In this document: piece after piece, positions 9,287 to 17,877 of the stretch
How the letters are laid out: each line of letters opens with the position of its first letter
Position numbering within the stretch: the first letter of the stretch is position 1
Origin: Asanoa siamensis
GTDB taxonomy: Bacteria; Actinomycetota; Actinomycetes; Mycobacteriales; Micromonosporaceae
Reading direction: 5' to 3'
Assembly (NCBI RefSeq): GCF_016862555.1
Contig: NZ_BONE01000053.1
Location: forward strand, 1 to 58,408
Length of the DNA: 58,408 nucleotides
The notes under the pieces: generated by a model
Database searches by the model: none
Seen by the model: only the letters and a program-made list of their open reading frames with translations
Told to the model about the DNA's origin: nothing
Made by a program: the position numbers and the translations under genes

Positions 9287-10297
9287 ATGCGTACGCGTAC
9301 CGCCCTGCTCGCCGTGCTCGCGTGCGGCGCCCTGGCCGCCACGAGTGCCTGCAGCGTCGAGAAACAGTCCGACGGTGCCGGCTCCGGTTCGGCCGCCTCG
9401 TCCGAGAACTGCGGCTCCGGCAAGGACTTCCTCATCGGCATGTCGCAGGCCAACAACGCCGAGCCCTACCGCCAGGTGATGAACAACGACATCGAGACCG
9501 CCGCGAAGGCCGTACCCGGATTCACGGTCGAGGTCGCCGACGCGGCGCAGGACAACAGCAAGCAGGTCGCCGACGTCGAGAACTTCCTGACCCAGAAGAT
9601 CAACCTGCTGATCATCTCGCCGAACGAGGCCAAGCCGCTGACCGCGGTCGTGAAGAAGGCGTACGACCAGGGCATCCCGGTGATCGTGCTGGACCGCAAG
9701 GTCGAGGGTGACGCGTACACGGCGTTCATCGGCGGCGACAACGTGGCGATCGGCCGGGCGGCGGGGGAGTTCTACGCGAAGACCCTGTTGCCGGACGGTG
9801 GCAAGGTCATCGAGATCGCGGGCCTGCCGGGTGCGACGCCCGCGGCCGAGCGCGCGCAGGGCTTCCGGGAGGGCATCAAGAGCAACCCGAAGATCGAGAT
9901 CATCGCGTCCCAGCCGGCGGACTGGCTGCGCGACAAGGGCCAGACCGTGGCCGACGCCCTGCTGAAGGCGCACCCGGACGTGAACGCCATCTACGCGCAC
10001 AACGACCCGATGGCCGAGGGCGCCTACCTGGCGGCGAAGTCGGCGGGCCTGGAAACAAAGATCAAGTTCACGGGCATCGACGCGCTCCCGGTCCCGTCGG
10101 GCGGCATCAAGGCGGTCCAGGAAGGCCGCCTGGCGGCGACCTTCCAGTACGCCACGGGCGGCCGCGAGGCGGTCGACCTGGCGAAGAAGATCCTGGTCGA
10201 CTGCAGCAAGGACGTGCCCCGCTCGACCACCCTGGACACGATGCAGGTCACGGCGGAGAACGCGGCGGAGGCCTACACGAAGCTCGGCGGCGTCTGA
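9287..10297 (+). CDS. Sugar-binding lipoprotein of the ribose-type ABC importer (RbsB family)
   Basis: 336 aa, SD TAGGAG. Lipoprotein signal MRTRTALLAVLACGALA then TSAC, with the lipidated Cys22. The mature part is a type-1 periplasmic-binding fold: IGMSQANNAEPYRQ, the segment LLIISPNEAKPL, IPVIVLDRKV, IEIAGLPGATPAAERAQG and IYAHNDPMAEGAYLAAKSAG. It is membrane-anchored and hands monosaccharide to the permease. The fold recognises pentoses and hexoses including furanose forms; the ligand cannot be read from sequence. Last gene of the operon, followed by a strong terminator. Confidence 0.92.
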   Translation: MRTRTALLAVLACGALAATSACSVEKQSDGAGSGSAASSENCGSGKDFLIGMSQANNAEPYRQVMNNDIETAAKAVPGFTVEVADAAQDNSKQVADVENFLTQKINLLIISPNEAKPLTAVVKKAYDQGIPVIVLDRKVEGDAYTAFIGGDNVAIGRAAGEFYAKTLLPDGGKVIEIAGLPGATPAAERAQGFREGIKSNPKIEIIASQPADWLRDKGQTVADALLKAHPDVNAIYAHNDPMAEGAYLAAKSAGLETKIKFTGIDALPVPSGGIKAVQEGRLAATFQYATGGREAVDLAKKILVDCSKDVPRSTTLDTMQVTAENAAEAYTKLGGV

Positions 10298-10304
10298 CCT
10301 CGAC

Positions 10305-10350
10305 ACGGCGCGCGGCCCGGAGCACATCATCGCTCCGGGCCGCGCGCTGT
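10305..10350. terminator. Strong GC stem-loop, probably bidirectional
   Basis: 16 perfect base pairs (10308-10323 with 10332-10347), extended to 19 with one G-U pair, and an 8-nt loop ACATCATC. It lies between the convergent ABC operon and the caspase gene. Confidence 0.8.
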
Positions 10351-10450
10351 CGCGGACCGCACCCGTCCCAGGGCGGGCCGCGGGCCGATCACGTCGGCTG
10401 ACCGCCGTGCGAACCGCGCCCACGGTCGAGGTGGTCCGGGTTCGCGGGGC

Positions 10451-13400
10451 TCAGCCGCCGGCGTGGATGAGCTTCGGCAGCGCGTCCGGGTCCAGGCGGA
10501 TCGCGACGATGCCGTTCGACGTCGCCACCATCACCGTGTCCGGCTCGCAGAACGCCACATCGCGGATCGGGGCGTCGGCGTCGAAGGCGGTGGTGGCGTC
10601 GATGTAGGGGTAGACCGACGGAGGTGTCGCCAGCGCGTCGAGGTCGGAGAAGAGCAGTTCGCTCCCGCCGATCCGGGTGCAGATCAGGGTGCGGCCGTCC
10701 GCCAGTGTCATCGGGACGATCGCCGACGGCAGATCAGGGGCGCCGTGCTCGCGGAGCAGCGTGCCGTCGGTCAGGTCGAAGACCCGGACCACCTGCCGGG
10801 CGCGGCCGTCGTCCCCGAAGTCGTCGTCCGTGGTCTCGCCGGCGGGCTTCCCGTCGCGGCCCGCGACCACCATGATCGGGCGTCCGGTCGAGTCGTGACC
10901 GCAGCCGACGGCCGAGACCGTGTAGGCCTCTGAGGTGAACGACCACTGCTGGACCGCGGCCCCGGGCTCGAAGCCCTGGAACCGCAGTCGCGTGGCACCG
11001 GAGCGCGCGTCGACGACGTGGACCGTGCCCCGGTCGTCCACGACGACCAGCGAGTCGTGGTCCGGCGACGGGAGAGCGGCGGCCGCCACGACCGTCGCGC
11101 GGGCCGCGGTGGCGACCGCGCCGTCCCGCCGCCCCAGCAGCCGGCCGAGCCAGCCGCGCGCCCGGCCGGTGGATTCCGCGACGATCGCGGGCGTCGGGTC
11201 GGTGGACCGCACCTCCCACTCGACCGGCTCCCCGGCGGGAAGGCCGTACACGCCGGGGTGGCTCTTTCCGTCCAGGACGAGCATCGCGGCGCCGCCGGGG
11301 TCGCCGCGCAGCACGAGTCCGGGCCGACGGCGGTCGAAGACCCAGCTCCGGTGCGCGCGGTCGGTGGGCGGGAGGAGATCGATCTCGGCGAGCAACCCGC
11401 CGTCGGCGAGGCTCAGGACGCGGCACATCTGCTCGTCGTCGACGACGGCGGCGATCGCCGTGCCGTCCGGCAGCACCAGCGTCCGCAGCGCCTGCGGGGC
11501 GGTGCCGGGCAGCGGGTGCCGCGCCACCGTCTCACCGGTCGCGGCCGCCCACACGGTGAGCGTGCCCCGGGATGCTCCCGCCACCACGCCCACGCCGTCC
11601 GGGAGCGTGCAGGCCGCGACCAGGTCGATCGCCGGATGGGCCGCGGCGTCTTGCGGCGGCCGCAGGTCCCAGAGCCGCAGCAGCCCGTCGTGACCCGCGG
11701 TCACCGCGAGCGGCACCGCGTCGGTGGCCGGGCCGGCGGCGATCGCGCTGACGTGCGGCCCGCCGATCGGCACCGACCATTTCTCGCCGGCCGGCAGCGG
11801 TTGCACCTCGAGCGTGCCCCAACCCGGCGAGACGGCGGTCCAGCCGGTGCCGGGCAGGTCGGCCACGGCCAGCGCACCGTGGCCGCCGAGCGAGAGATGG
11901 CCGGCGGGGCCGCCGGTGCCGAGGTCGTACACGGTCGGACTCGTCGTGAACGTCGAATCGATCAACGCCAGGCCGGACACGCAGATGATCCGGCCGATCG
12001 CGCTGGTGCGGCGCCAGGTCTCGTCGACGACCGGGATGACGATGGTACGGACCAGCCGGTGCGCGTCGATGTCCCACACCTCGAGCCGTTCGGTGTGCCC
12101 GCCCGAGCTGTCGACGGCCTCCAGCACGGCGACCGCGGTCCCGTCGGCCAGCACGGCGCAGTCCATGGCCTCGATCGGCGGCGCCTGGCTCTCGCCGTAG
12201 AACTCGCTCCGGCCGCCGGTGCGGGTCTGCCGGACGGAGTAGCCGGTCACGAGCCGGGACCGGTCGACCAGCACCCCGCGGTAGCGGCCCGCCGAGACGT
12301 CCCAGGTGCGTACCGTGCCGTCGAAGGAGCCGGTGACCGCCAGCGGCGGCCGGCCGGGCCGGCTCACCACGGCCAGATGGGTGATCGGCCCGCCGCGGGC
12401 GCTGAAGCTCGCTCCACTCTGGTCCGAGACCTGCGCGAAGGTGCGCGCGTCGCGTTCCACCGGCCCGAGGATCGTGGCCAGCGGACGCCCCGATTCCAGG
12501 TCCCACGACCGGACCGTCCGGTCGAAGCCGGCGGACACCGCCACCGGCCGGCCGTCGGCAAGGGTCCCGCACCGGAGCACGTTGATCGGACCCACGTGTC
12601 CGGGCAACGCGGCGAGCTGGTCGCCGGTGGCGAGGTCCCAGATCCGGACGACGCCGTCGAAGCTTCCCGTGACGGCGACGCCGCGGCCGTCGCCGAGCAC
12701 CGCGCAGTCGATCGCCTCGATGCTCTCCGGGCTCGGCACGGCCAGCCGAAGCTGCTCGGGCGCCCAGCGGACCCAGCTCACCGCCCAGGGGCGCGGCACC
12801 GGCTGCCGCGCGACGTCCTCGACGAGGAAGTCCGCCCCGCTGCGCCGCGCGACGAAATCGAGGTGGGCGGCGGCCTCGCCGAAGCCGCTGCTCGCGGTGA
12901 CGAGGTGCACCGCACGCTGGTAGACCCGGGTCGCCGCGCGGCCGCGCTCGTCTTCGGCGGCGCCCAGCGCGGTCAGCAGCTCCGCCGACCGGGCGGCGAC
13001 CAGGAAGCCGGCCTCCGCCAGCAGCGTGTCGAGGCGGCCGGACCGGGCCGCGTGGGTGGCCAGGTGGGCGACCGGGTACGGCTGTGCCCGGCTCCAGTCC
13101 CGCCGGCCGCCCGGGCCGATCGGCACGCGGTCGAGCAGCACGTCCGCGATGACACCGTGGGAACGGGCGGGGTCGCCGTCCGCGCGCAGGTACTCGGCCA
13201 GCGCCTCGTGGTAGAGGCGGTAGACCGAGCGGTCGTGGTCACCCGACTCGACGAGGTAGGCGCCCGCGTTGCGGTGCAGCCAGAGCACGTCGTCGTCGCT
13301 GTAGTGCCGTCCGCTCAGGGCCGACGCCAGCGGCGCCCAGACGTCCTCCCACGGCAGGCCGCCACCCTGGGCGTACGCGACCGGGGTGAGCAGGTCCCGC

Positions 13401-15034
13401 GCCCGGCCGGCCGCGTCGCCCAGCCGGACGTCCAGGTCCTGCCGCATCGCCTCGGCCGCGGTGCGGGGCAGCGCCGCCCGCCAGGCCGGGTCGGCCTCGT
13501 CCGCGGGCGGTCGTGCCGCCAACGTCCGGGCCGTGATGCGGGCGACGAGGAAGGAGTTCCCCGCCGCCGCGGTGACCGCCGTCGCCACGCCGGACACCAC
13601 CTCGGGGGCGACGTCGCGGTAGCCGGGCCCGTCCAACAGCAGACGGCGTACGTAGCCGAGCATCGCGTCGGGGTCGGCGTGGGTGTCGTCGTCCAGGTCG
13701 ATCCGTACGACGTTGGGCCCGAGCCGGGGGAGCAGGTGCCGCCGGGTGCCCAGCACCAGCCGCAGCCCGACCTCCGGTCCCCAGTCCAGCAGCGGGCGGA
13801 GCAGGCCGTCGACCAGCTCGACCGGGTCCAGCGCCTCGTCGAGCGCGTCGACCGCGACCACCAGCGGACGGTTGCGTACGGCCGAGAGCAGGCCCTCGAG
13901 GTTGTTCACCGGCGCGTCGAAGGCGCCGCAGAGCGCGTCCATCACCTCCTGCGTCGGCTTCCGTCGCGCGTGCACGGCCAGGTCGACGGCGCCGACCGGT
14001 GGGACCGTGTCAGCGGGCAGGCCAGCGCCCCGCGGCACGGCCGCGCGCAGGGCCGGATCGCTGAGGACGGCCAGCCGGGAGACGACGGCGGACTTGCCCG
14101 ACCCGGGGTCGCCCGTGACCACCCGCGACCGCCGGTCCTCGTCGGACGCCAGCCAGCCGACGAGCTCCCGCAACGCCAGGTGGCGGCCCTCGAACCACCA
14201 ACCGGTCTCCGTCGGCAGGTCCACGCCGCGCGCCCGGGGCAGGAAATGCTGCGCGATCTCCTCCTCGCGGGCGGCTCCCTGCGCCATCCGCAGCTGCGTG
14301 AACAGGTCGAGTCCGTGCAGGCGGGTGTCGTAGCGCTGGTTGGGCAGGAAGGGCAGCTGCGCGGTCGACCGGAAGAGCTCGCTCACGGACACCGTCTGCC
14401 AGCCGGGCCGCCCGGGGTTGGCCATGATGTGCGCGGCGACGGCGCTCAGCGACAGGTAACGCGGTTCGTGTCCAGCGGTCGCCTTGTGCCGCACCGCCTC
14501 CCCGAACAGGCGCGCGAAGTCGCCCGCCCGGACCTGCTCGAGCGGGTGCGATGCCGTCAGCACGACCAGCGTCTTGCCCTCGGCGCGGGCGACCGAGCGC
14601 ATGCCCGTCAACAGAGCCTCCGCGCCGCCGTGCCCGGCGAAGCACGAGTCGAGGATGAGCAGGGCGTGCCGCAGCGGCGTCTCGGCCAGCATCAGCTCGG
14701 CGAGCTCGCTGGTGCTGACGGTGTCGGAGTACGGGTCCTCGGTGCCGCCCATCCACAGTCGATGCCGTTCGCCGACGAGGTCGGCGTGCCCCGTGTGGTA
14801 GACCACCACGACGTCGTCGGGCTCCCGTTCCCGGCAGAACCGGCGCAGCTCGGTGCGGAACCGCTGGGCGCTCGGGTCCAGGCCGAACGAGGGCACGCGG
14901 GCGTAGCCGAACTGCTCGGTGAACAGGGCGGCCATGCTCTCGACCGAGCCCGCGAGGGCCGCCCGGCTCGCCGACAGGCCCGTCGTCACCCCGACGGAGA
15001 CCAGGAACCGGCGATGCCCGTCGCCGTCAGGCAT
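10451..15034 (-). CDS. Caspase-like peptidase / STAND NTPase / WD40 propeller fusion
   Basis: 1527 aa. Residues 1 to about 230 are a caspase-like (C14) domain: VVVYHTGHADL gives His83 and LLILDSCFAGHGG gives Cys131, the expected dyad. A P-loop STAND/NACHT-type NTPase follows, with Walker A GDPGSGKS (308-315) and Walker B LVVAVDALDE, and a helical region to about 760. From about 770 to the end come WD40-type repeats (FDGVVRIWDL, FDRTVRSWDL, FDGTVRTWDV, HDGLLRLWDL). The order effector-NTPase switch-sensor propeller is the classic layout of bacterial conflict and cell-death proteins. The propeller would sense a trigger, the NTPase would oligomerise and the caspase would cleave targets. Its start overlaps the stop of the upstream hydrolase gene by 8 nt, so the two are co-translated. 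No signal peptide or membrane segment is seen; cytoplasmic. Confidence 0.85.
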   Translation of the reverse strand: MPDGDGHRRFLVSVGVTTGLSASRAALAGSVESMAALFTEQFGYARVPSFGLDPSAQRFRTELRRFCREREPDDVVVVYHTGHADLVGERHRLWMGGTEDPYSDTVSTSELAELMLAETPLRHALLILDSCFAGHGGAEALLTGMRSVARAEGKTLVVLTASHPLEQVRAGDFARLFGEAVRHKATAGHEPRYLSLSAVAAHIMANPGRPGWQTVSVSELFRSTAQLPFLPNQRYDTRLHGLDLFTQLRMAQGAAREEEIAQHFLPRARGVDLPTETGWWFEGRHLALRELVGWLASDEDRRSRVVTGDPGSGKSAVVSRLAVLSDPALRAAVPRGAGLPADTVPPVGAVDLAVHARRKPTQEVMDALCGAFDAPVNNLEGLLSAVRNRPLVVAVDALDEALDPVELVDGLLRPLLDWGPEVGLRLVLGTRRHLLPRLGPNVVRIDLDDDTHADPDAMLGYVRRLLLDGPGYRDVAPEVVSGVATAVTAAAGNSFLVARITARTLAARPPADEADPAWRAALPRTAAEAMRQDLDVRLGDAAGRARDLLTPVAYAQGGGLPWEDVWAPLASALSGRHYSDDDVLWLHRNAGAYLVESGDHDRSVYRLYHEALAEYLRADGDPARSHGVIADVLLDRVPIGPGGRRDWSRAQPYPVAHLATHAARSGRLDTLLAEAGFLVAARSAELLTALGAAEDERGRAATRVYQRAVHLVTASSGFGEAAAHLDFVARRSGADFLVEDVARQPVPRPWAVSWVRWAPEQLRLAVPSPESIEAIDCAVLGDGRGVAVTGSFDGVVRIWDLATGDQLAALPGHVGPINVLRCGTLADGRPVAVSAGFDRTVRSWDLESGRPLATILGPVERDARTFAQVSDQSGASFSARGGPITHLAVVSRPGRPPLAVTGSFDGTVRTWDVSAGRYRGVLVDRSRLVTGYSVRQTRTGGRSEFYGESQAPPIEAMDCAVLADGTAVAVLEAVDSSGGHTERLEVWDIDAHRLVRTIVIPVVDETWRRTSAIGRIICVSGLALIDSTFTTSPTVYDLGTGGPAGHLSLGGHGALAVADLPGTGWTAVSPGWGTLEVQPLPAGEKWSVPIGGPHVSAIAAGPATDAVPLAVTAGHDGLLRLWDLRPPQDAAAHPAIDLVAACTLPDGVGVVAGASRGTLTVWAAATGETVARHPLPGTAPQALRTLVLPDGTAIAAVVDDEQMCRVLSLADGGLLAEIDLLPPTDRAHRSWVFDRRRPGLVLRGDPGGAAMLVLDGKSHPGVYGLPAGEPVEWEVRSTDPTPAIVAESTGRARGWLGRLLGRRDGAVATAARATVVAAAALPSPDHDSLVVVDDRGTVHVVDARSGATRLRFQGFEPGAAVQQWSFTSEAYTVSAVGCGHDSTGRPIMVVAGRDGKPAGETTDDDFGDDGRARQVVRVFDLTDGTLLREHGAPDLPSAIVPMTLADGRTLICTRIGGSELLFSDLDALATPPSVYPYIDATTAFDADAPIRDVAFCEPDTVMVATSNGIVAIRLDPDALPKLIHAGG

Positions 15035-15908
15035 CGAGGCCGTCGGCGATCGCCGCCCCGGTCAACCGGTCGCTCAGATAGGGGGCGATGTCGTGCGCGG
15101 ACGCGCCGTTGTCGACCCTGATCTGGCGTACCCGGTCTCCGAAGCGGATGCGCAGGTCCTCCTCCACCGCGACGACGTCGCCCCGGTCGGCCACGTTGGT
15201 CCACGCGGTGACCGCACCGGGCCAGCCGCCCCGCAACTCGCCGGTCGCCGGGTCCGGCTTCGGCGGCGGCTCGAGCCGGTCGAAGATCAGATGGCGGAGG
15301 CCGAGCGGCGAGCCCAGCGTGACGAAGGACCGCACCGGCCACTCGGGATGCGCGCAGAGCGCCTCGTAGGCCACGACGGAGCCGAGCGAATGACCGACGA
15401 CCACCTCGGTCTCGTCGCTCACGCACGTTGCCACCCGGTCCCGCGCGACCTGCCGCACGGCCGGGTCGAACAGGTAGGACCTCACCTGTTTGAGGTCGCC
15501 GATCAGCAGGCGCTCGGAGAGGCCCATGAAGAAACGCGAGCGCGTCATCGCCCGCAGCGCCGACTGCACCCAGCGCGGACTGCCGCCCAGCGTCTCGGCC
15601 TCCGGCGGCACGACGCGCCGGTCGACCTCGGCGGCCCGGCGCCACCAGGCGAGCAGCAGGTCCTGCTCGAAGCCGGTCTCGACGTCGACCGCGTCGAAGT
15701 GCGCGTCGGGCGCGAGCACCTCGCCGCGGCTCCGGAAGACGTCACCGTAGAAGGCGAACGCGACCGACTCCGGATCGAGGTCGGCACCGTGGCCGTCGGC
15801 GCGCGCGAACGCCAGCCCGTCGAGCAGCGCGGCCAGGATCGACGCCCTGAGCTGATGTGGACCTTTGACGTGCTGACGGATGCCGTGCACGACGACGACG
15901 CGGGCCAT
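15027..15908 (-). CDS. Alpha/beta hydrolase (lipase/esterase-like) paired with the caspase-STAND gene
   Basis: 293 aa, SD GGAGGAAGGGG. It opens with a core beta strand and oxyanion-type turn (MARVVVVHGIRQH). The nucleophile elbow GHSLGS places Ser174. Candidate triad partners are Asp242 (VADRGD) and His272 (GASAHDI). It resembles PGAP1/serine-lipase type alpha/beta hydrolases. There is no signal peptide, so it probably acts inside the cell, possibly on membrane lipids or an acylated protein. It is first in a two-gene operon with the caspase-STAND-WD40 gene (8-nt overlap). It may be a second effector or a partner; the function is inferred from context only. Confidence 0.75.
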   Translation of the reverse strand: MARVVVVHGIRQHVKGPHQLRASILAALLDGLAFARADGHGADLDPESVAFAFYGDVFRSRGEVLAPDAHFDAVDVETGFEQDLLLAWWRRAAEVDRRVVPPEAETLGGSPRWVQSALRAMTRSRFFMGLSERLLIGDLKQVRSYLFDPAVRQVARDRVATCVSDETEVVVGHSLGSVVAYEALCAHPEWPVRSFVTLGSPLGLRHLIFDRLEPPPKPDPATGELRGGWPGAVTAWTNVADRGDVVAVEEDLRIRFGDRVRQIRVDNGASAHDIAPYLSDRLTGAAIADGLDA

Positions 15909-15956
15909 CGACCCCTTCCTCCCTGAGAGCGCAAGCTCACCCTGGGTGGTTGCAGC

Positions 15957-15985
15957 AGTCTAGCGACGCCAGCCGACGCCGCCAA
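15957..15985 (-). promoter_or_regulatory. Probable promoter of the hydrolase/caspase operon
   Basis: On the minus strand: TTGGCG (15985-15980), 17-nt gap, TAGACT (15962-15957), about 50 nt before the ATG at 15908. No operator-like palindrome was seen. Confidence 0.4.
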
Positions 15986-16086
15986 CGACGGACGGCAGCT
16001 CCGTGTCAGGTCCGTGGCGGGGGTGTGGCGGCGCGGGTGCTGATAGTCGACGCATGACGAACAACAGCCAGTCGAAGGAGAACGTC

Positions 16087-16755
16087 ATGCGGAAGTTCGA
16101 GACCCCCGGCGCCATCTCGGTCGTCCTCGAGGTTCCCGCCGGGCGCGTACGGTTCATCGCGTCCGAGCGGGCCGACACCACCGTGCGGGTCGACCCCGTG
16201 GACGCCTCGAAGAGTCGTGACGTGAAGGCGGCGCGGCGGGTCACCGTCGAGTGTCGCGACGGTGTGCTGCGGGTCGCGGACCTGACCGCCGCGAAGCACA
16301 CGCTCTTCGGGTCGTCGGGGTCCGTCGAGGTGACCGTCGAGCTGCCCGCCGGTTCGGCCGTCGAGGGCAGGTCCGCCTGCTGCGAGGTACGCGGCGTCGG
16401 TCGGCTCGGGGACGTCGCGTTCGACGGTGCGTACCGGCGGATCAAGATCGACGAGGCCGGGAGCGTGCGGTTGACCGCGATCGACGGTGACGTGGAGGTC
16501 GGCCGGCTGGGCGGTGCGGCGCGGATCAGCACCGCCCGCGGTGACATCCGCATCGCCGAGGCCGTGGACGGCGCGGTGGTGCTGCGTACCGGGTTCGGTG
16601 ACATCTCGATCGGCGCCACCGCCGGCGTCTCGGCCACGCTGGACGCCGGCACCGGCTACGGCCGCGTCGCCAACGCCCTGAAGAACGACGGCACCGCGGG
16701 ACTCGACATCCGGGCCACCACCTCGCACGGCGACATCACCGCCCGCAGCCTCTGA
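16087..16755 (+). CDS. DUF4097 family beta-strand repeat protein
   Basis: 222 aa. Start chosen at the ATG preceded by GAAGGAG with 6-nt spacing; ATG 16054 in the same frame lacks an SD. The sequence is a right-handed beta-solenoid type: GSVEVTVELPAGSAVEG, GDVEVGRLGG, GDIRIAEAVDGAVVLRTGFGDISIG, ending HGDITARSL. This is the actinobacterial DUF4097 (adhesin-like) family. No signal peptide is seen, so it is probably cytoplasmic or a scaffold. Function is unknown. Confidence 0.85.
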   Translation: MRKFETPGAISVVLEVPAGRVRFIASERADTTVRVDPVDASKSRDVKAARRVTVECRDGVLRVADLTAAKHTLFGSSGSVEVTVELPAGSAVEGRSACCEVRGVGRLGDVAFDGAYRRIKIDEAGSVRLTAIDGDVEVGRLGGAARISTARGDIRIAEAVDGAVVLRTGFGDISIGATAGVSATLDAGTGYGRVANALKNDGTAGLDIRATTSHGDITARSL

Positions 16756-16789
16756 CCCACGCGCGGATCGCGTACCCGTGGCGGGCAGG

Positions 16790-17365
16790 ATGTCAGCCGT
16801 GACCGACGAAGATCCACTCGCCGACCTGATCGCGAAACAGTTCGGTTCGTGCACCCTGCCTCTCGGGCAGGGTGCACACGCCGGCACCGCGGTCTTCTAC
16901 AACGAGCTCGTGGAGTCCACCGACGAGGTCGACCGGGTACGCGAATGGTGGCTGACCGCCGACCGCCTGACGCGCGGCGAGGTGGGCGAGGTGCGGCTGC
17001 GGCCCGACCTCATCGAGCCGGCGGGCGCGGCATCGGACAACCTGATCGTGACCGACTTCGCGAAGATGTGGTCGCGGCGCTGCCGGGTGAGCGACGACCG
17101 CTGGCCATCGTCACCTCGAACGTCGGCCGCGACCCGGACCGGGTGATCCGCTGGCAGGGCTCACCACCCACGGGCTTCGCGGGCGCCCCCGGTCTTCGTC
17201 GCGGAGCCACACGGTGACCTGACCTTCGCCGTGCTCTGCGTCGGCCTGCTCGCCTCGGCCGACCGCCACCCGACGGTCCTCACGTTCGACATGATCCGCG
17301 TGCTGATCGCGGAGCTGGTGCGACCGGAGCCCACGAAACGCGGCCTGTTCCGCCGCCGCCGGTGA
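16790..17365 (+). pseudogene. Frameshifted hypothetical gene (two compensating shifts)
   Basis: Coding-like sequence starts at ATG 16790 (or GTG 16799) and reads MSAVTDEDPLADLIAKQFGS onward. Near 17090-17100 the good frame moves by -1 (LAIVTSNVGRDPDRVIRWQG), and near 17170-17190 it returns to the first frame (PVFVAEPHGDLTFAVLCVG, ending RGLFRRRR at 17365). Without correction the first frame stops at 17146. The pattern is one base lost and one gained about 90 nt apart. It may be two sequencing errors or a genuinely broken gene. The protein, about 190 aa if restored, is not recognised. It follows the DUF4097 gene after 34 nt. Confidence 0.55.
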
Positions 17366-17406
17366 ACGCGTCCGTGATCAGGCTCCGCTGACGGCGCGCC
17401 CCGCGG

Positions 17407-17775
17407 CTAACCGCGGCGGGTCGTCGCGGTGGGTAGGTCGTCGAGGACGACCGAGAGTTCCACCGTCTCCTCGTGCACGTCGGCCACGTCCGTCAGCGCC
17501 GCGTAACACAGGCGCGTCGGTGGTGGGCCTCCGCGGGCGATGCGCAGGTAGCCCTCCCGGACCAGGCGGGCCGCCGCGGTCCCGGGGACGCCGGGCAGGG
17601 CGTGGCGGGTCCAGCCGGGCAGCATCGCCTCGATGTCGCCGATGTCGCCGATGCGGCGGCCGTCGTCGGACACCGCGAGTGGGTCGGGGCTGTGCATTTC
17701 GCGGACTCGGCCGATTCTCGTGCCGGTGCGGTCGACCACCAGCAGGCCTGGTCGGATCCGGATCTTGTCCGTCAT
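17407..17775 (-). CDS. Small hypothetical protein, possibly PRC-barrel-like
   Basis: 122 aa from ATG 17775, with GGGGAGG 5 nt upstream; the adjacent GTG at 17778 is too close to the SD. The N-terminus IRIRPGLLVVDRTGTRIGRV resembles a PRC-barrel-like strand pattern. The rest contains GDIGDIEAMLPGWTRHALPG and ends in TATTRRG. No membrane segment. The family is not identified with confidence. Confidence 0.6.
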   Translation of the reverse strand: MTDKIRIRPGLLVVDRTGTRIGRVREMHSPDPLAVSDDGRRIGDIGDIEAMLPGWTRHALPGVPGTAAARLVREGYLRIARGGPPPTRLCYAALTDVADVHEETVELSVVLDDLPTATTRRG

Positions 17776-17828
17776 CACGACCTCCCCAGAAAGCGGGCTG
17801 TCTCCCTCAATAATTGCACGCGAAACGG

Positions 17829-17866
17829 GGGCGGAGGGGACCCAGAAAACAGGGGCCCCTCCGCCC
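17829..17866 (-). terminator. Stem-loop after the M23 peptidase gene
   Basis: 11-bp perfect stem GGGCGGAGGGG (17829-17839) with CCCCTCCGCCC (17856-17866), A-rich loop. It lies 11 nt beyond the stop at 17878 on the minus strand. Confidence 0.7.
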
Positions 17867-17877
17867 GGACCACCACA

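Noticed and set aside
11018-15121. 1367-codon open frame on the plus strand opposite the caspase gene
   Set aside because: No recognisable motif; the caspase, P-loop and WD40 motifs on the other strand are decisive.
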